A DNA stretch of 64,000 nucleotides, from positions 6,078,501-6,142,500 of the forward strand of contig OX344763.1 in NCBI GenBank assembly GCA_947034895.1. The letters run 5' to 3'. Within the stretch, counting starts at the first letter, position 1. Every line of letters starts with the position of its first letter. Under the pieces are notes generated by a model, which did no database searches, was not told the origin of the DNA, and saw only the letters and a program-made list of their open reading frames with translations. A program made the translations under genes and the position numbers. The stretch comes from Rhytidiadelphus loreus. Its lineage: Eukaryota; Streptophyta; Bryopsida; Hypnales; Hylocomiaceae. Shown here piece by piece: positions 60,740 to 64,000 of the stretch.

Positions 60740-61440
60740 ATGTGAGTCTATAAACGCGAGCCTACAAACCTTGAACTTAGGTATAAGTAAGTGCCCTACA
60801 ACATTGAAGGTGCCTATAACATACTACCTCCATCCCAAAATGTTTTAAAACCCTTTTTCGCATTGTAAGTAGAGTTTGGTGCATTCCTAGTGTCCTGAAA
60901 ACTTTGAGTTTCAAAACCCTTTTCAAAGTGTTGTTTTAGAGTATTGAAAAGTGAAATTTCAAAGGCATTTTCAAGGAGCACCAATAGACACTTAATTGTT
61001 GATTGTGAGGTGTCATTTTGTGGGTATTTAATATGGGTCTAAGACTATGTATAGACTTGTATACCACCTCCAAAGGCTTCATCTCCTTCAATCGGGCAAC
61101 ACTCAAAGAAATGCAAAAAATAAGAACGAACAATGTTGATTGACCCCTCTAATCACCTCATTTGTCTTTTGATTGATGATTACACGGATGGAAGGGGAAC
61201 TATTGCTTGGAGTTGTTTTGCTAGTCCTAGATAGCAATCAAAAGTCAAATTTGAACAATTTTCAATGTCACAAAGTGCAATAGGAAGATCATTTTAAATC
61301 AAAAAAATTGAGGCCAACAAAAAAATCATTTTAGGATGGAGAGAGTACATAACTATAACATAGGTACCTTATAACTATGGAAGGTGTCTGTAATATAGGT
61401 ACGTATATCTATGGAAAGTGTCTATAGCATAGATGCCTAG
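60740..61440. repeat. Minisatellite-family DNA split by a Stowaway-like element
   Basis: GAGCCTACAAACC and AAGGTGCCTATAACATA before 60822, and ACATAACTATAACATAGG with GGAAGGTGTCTG after 61346, are the same words as in the 25590-26045 array and its flanks. The insertion at 60824-61345 divides them. Confidence 0.65.
60824..61345. mobile_element. Stowaway-like MITE, TA target duplication
   Basis: Ends CTACCTCCATCCCAAAATG and inverse CTCTCTCCATCCTAAAATG, each flanked by TA. This closely follows the general plant Stowaway end CTCCCTCCGTCCC with a TA duplication, from Tc1/mariner-type transposons. The element is 522 bp, longer than most Stowaways, and has no transposase. Confidence 0.72.
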
Positions 61441-61992
61441 ACTCTTAGACTTGCATGCCAAACACCCTGAAAGTGGGAGTACTAAAGCATCATTTGCCAC
61501 TATATTACAATAAAACTCTTGATAAAACTTCATCTACTCAAACTAGTTGTCACTTGTTTACCAAAAGGTACGTCCTTTGTTTGGAAGGTAGGAGTGTAGG
61601 ACACTTGTTTGTGGGGGGTGGAGGTGTACTTGTTTGGAGGATGCACCACTTGTTTAGAGAGTGGGTCACTTGTTTATAGGACAAGTTTTTCTCCCTAAGG
61701 TGCAATTCATTGTCTAACCTCCAACCAATTCAAAGTTTGGTTTAGGGTGCAAAAGTGTAAAGAATCTCCATCATTTATTATATTGATGTGTTAGTCATAG
61801 AAGAAAACATAAAATTTGGATGAGTTCTTGATCCAAAAAAAACTACATATTTATAGAGGAAAGAAAATTCAAGGACAATACAAAGAACTAATTACATGCT
61901 TTTCATTCAAAATTTGGCTATGTGTGGGGTTTTATCCATTAGGAAAAAATATAAACGTTGAAAGGTACTATGAAATCCCAATCAGGGTGGAT
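61441..61992. other. Intergenic spacer, no gene seen
   Basis: Contains repeated CACTTGTTT words at 61549-61675 (a short irregular tandem). No gene. Confidence 0.4.
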
Positions 61993-62506
61993 TGACCCCC
62001 TCGCTCGTCCTTACCAGGATGCAAGTAAAAAAAATGCCCCCTATTTTGGGCCATTCTAGGGTATAATCTTGACTTCACCTAGCTACATTAGAAGAGATTT
62101 CAGGATTTTGAGGGCTGTTTCAACACCGTTCCCGGCGCTATTCCCCCGGCAATTAAAGAATACCGATGTCAGATTTTTTTATTTTTTTATTTTCTTAAAA
62201 TAAATAAATAAATTTAAAGTTCTTAAAATGAAAAACAAAGTTAAATTTTTTTATTTTTTATTTATTTTTTTCGAAAAAACTAACCTGGCCGTCTCTTGGC
62301 CAGGTCAGCACAGGCGGGTAACAGTGGATTTCGGCGGTTCTCGGGGGGGTTTCGAGTTGGGAACTTACAGCCCTCCCCAAGAGCCAAAACATATGTAATG
62401 ATTTGGAGTCTCTGATTGCAAAAATGAATTCAAAATTTGCAAAAAAAATCCTGTGCAGAAAATAAATAATTCCAGGGTTTGCCCGCAGGGCCGAGCGAGG
62501 GGGTCA
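61993..62506. mobile_element. Element with 15-bp ends TGACCCCCTCGCTCG
   Basis: TGACCCCCTCGCTCG at 61993-62007 and its perfect inverse at 62492-62506; weaker matching extends outward to AGGG/CCCT. The 317-bp block 62086-62402 inside it belongs to the separate CATTAGAAG family, so one element may have inserted into another. Target duplication is unclear. Confidence 0.6.
62086..62402 (+). mobile_element. CATTAGAAG-family element, second full copy
   Basis: Matches 16172-16491 along its whole length in the same orientation, including the AT-rich core and the tail GCCAGGTCAGCACAGG. It lies nested in 61993-62506. Confidence 0.62.
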
Positions 62507-62519
62507 GTTCTCCCTGGCC

Positions 62520-63354
62520 GAAATCCCAGCCAGTACAGAATTCTAGTGCAAAAAACAGGAAAAAATAATTTAATTAATTATTATTAAAAATTAATTAATT
62601 TAAAAAAACGGCCAGTGAACTGTTGGGCTTGATTAGCGTGGGACAAGTCAATGCAGTGATTGAAAAAATATTTGAATTTTTTTTTTAAAATGTTAATATT
62701 AAAATAAATACAAAATCATATAATTTTGAACAAATCATGTGGCATTAGTGCAACCATGTCAGATTTCTCTTTTTTAATTATTTTTAAAATAAAATTTAAA
62801 ATATTTATTATTATTATTTTATAAATTATTAACTATTAATTTTTTATTCTATTTTTATATTATTTAAAAAAATAATCTGGGTGGCCATTGTTCATCATTG
62901 ATTCCCTCAAAGGGGCTAAGGTAGAAGTCCCCATAGTCAACCAAATAAGCAATTGGAGACATGATCTAGGATAGTAGAAGGCAAAGCAAATATTTTCAGA
63001 GGTGTAGGAATAGAAATGAGGAGGATTGTAAAAATTTTGGTAATTCTATCACTTGAATTGCAATTACTATGAATTTTGAAAGGCAAAAAGTGCTTTGGAC
63101 TCATTGCCAATCTATAGACTCTCCTAATTTTGATCACTCAAAAACTACCTTCTTATTTATAGCTTTCTACTTTCTAACTCACTAATTTGGGAGATATGTC
63201 AATAACTTATAAGTCCCAATTTTGAAATGGAGAAAAAAAATATTTTTGCCATAGTTGAAAATAAATCAGTCTATAGGTTGGTTATTGGACCTTGGTCAGG
63301 AACTCCTCAAAGGAATAAGTTTCCTTGAGGGGAACTCCTCAAAGGGAAACAACC
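62520..63354. other. A/T-only tracts and spacer
   Basis: Two long A/T runs (62560-62610 and 62770-62880) of TTAATTAATT and TTATTATT type. They resemble the cores of the CATTAGAAG-family elements. No gene. Confidence 0.4.
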
Positions 63355-63985
63355 CATTAGAAGAGATTTTAGCATTCTGGAAGATTGTGAATTCTTGGAC
63401 TATAAAAACTTTGGTTACACTCTGAGAATGTTGTTCTAACATAGCTACGCAACTACCACATCAAATATAATTATAAAAAGTTATAAATTATAAAAAGTTA
63501 TAAATTATAAAAAGTTATAAATTATAAAAAGTTATAAATTATAAAAAGTTATAAATTATAAAAAGTTATAAATTATAAAAAGTTATAAATTATAAAAAGT
63601 TATAAATTATAAAAAGTTATAAATTATAAAAAGTTATAAATTATAAAAAGTTATAAATTATAAAAAGTTATAAATTATAAAAAGTTATAAATTATAAAAA
63701 ACTATAAATTATAAAAAGTTATAAAATATAAAAAGTTATAAATTATAAAAAGTTATAAATTATAAAAAGTTATAAATTATAAAAAGTTATAAATTATAAA
63801 AAGTTCAAAAGTATAAAAAACGATAAATTATAAAAAACTATTAAAATTTAAAAATTTAATTTTTTAGTTTTTTTAGTTTTAATATAATTATATTCTGACT
63901 ATATGTGTTGGTTTTTAGCAATGGAAACAATCCTGAAACAGTCTCCCAAGGACCTAAAATCTTCCCTAAAGCCTTCAAGGTTTTG
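63355..63985. mobile_element. Inverted-repeat element with a satellite core
   Basis: The left end CATTAGAAGAGATTTTAGCA is the family head. The right part (63910-63985) read in reverse gives GAAGATTTTAGG, CTGTTTCAGGATTGTTTCC, matching the head region of 62086 and 45140. The core is the 17-bp satellite at 63471-63800. The window ends close to the right end, so the boundary is approximate. Confidence 0.5.
63471..63800. repeat. 17-bp satellite ATAAAAAGTTATAAATT, about 20 copies
   Basis: Near-perfect head-to-tail copies of ATAAAAAGTTATAAATT, with a few variants at 63700-63730 and decay to 63850. The unit is nearly self-complementary, so single strands can fold back at many positions. Confidence 0.95.
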
Positions 63986-64000
63986 TTTTTTTCCTAATGT

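Noticed and set aside
63471..63800. A CRISPR-like array
   Set aside because: The 17-bp units are contiguous with no unique spacers, and the setting is a plant nuclear genome; it is a satellite.

Overview
This window looks like nuclear DNA of a land plant. It has spliced genes with GT-AG introns (and one GC-AG intron), GC-richer exons in an AT-rich background, and a COG4 protein that matches the plant form closely right to its C-terminus. It also has an F-box protein of the LW-N-LP type common in bryophytes and other non-seed plants, and many short inverted-repeat DNA transposons. A moss-, liverwort- or lycophyte-like source is my inference; nothing in the window fixes the species.

Genes are sparse. 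Positions 1-22.6 kb hold none I can support. This part is AT-rich spacer with miniature transposons, above all a family that begins and ends at TTAA with ends CCCCTAAAGGACC or CCCCTAAATG. At 22.7-23.7 kb, on the minus strand, is a two-exon gene for a 157-residue membrane protein of unknown function. At 28.2-32.8 kb, on the plus strand, is a complete six-exon gene for COG4, a subunit of the Golgi tethering complex COG. Introns 1 and 5 of this gene share sequence, and intron 1 has grown by tandem duplication of a block that includes the start of exon 2.

Positions 33-47.8 kb are again gene-free. They hold a tandem duplication, an array of about 100-bp repeats that changes orientation, and several MITE-like elements (two GC-rich or hairpin types among them). 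At 48-51 kb is an unrecognised spliced gene, followed by a truncated copy of its last exon and repeated 3' flanks; one flank is split by a SINE-like insertion with a 17-bp target duplication. At 56.1 kb is a 99-residue protein made of two tandem F-boxes and nothing else. At 58.1-60.0 kb, on the minus strand, is a three-exon metal-dependent amidohydrolase with its full set of metal ligands. The last 4 kb are repeats: a Tourist-like MITE, a Stowaway-like MITE sitting in a minisatellite family, an element with 15-bp ends, and a 17-bp satellite inside an inverted-repeat element.

The genes do not form a pathway: they are independent plant genes (Golgi trafficking, possible SCF ubiquitin ligase, small-molecule hydrolysis, two unknowns). 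The most unusual structures are the shared intron sequence in COG4, the TTAA transposon family, and the double F-box protein.
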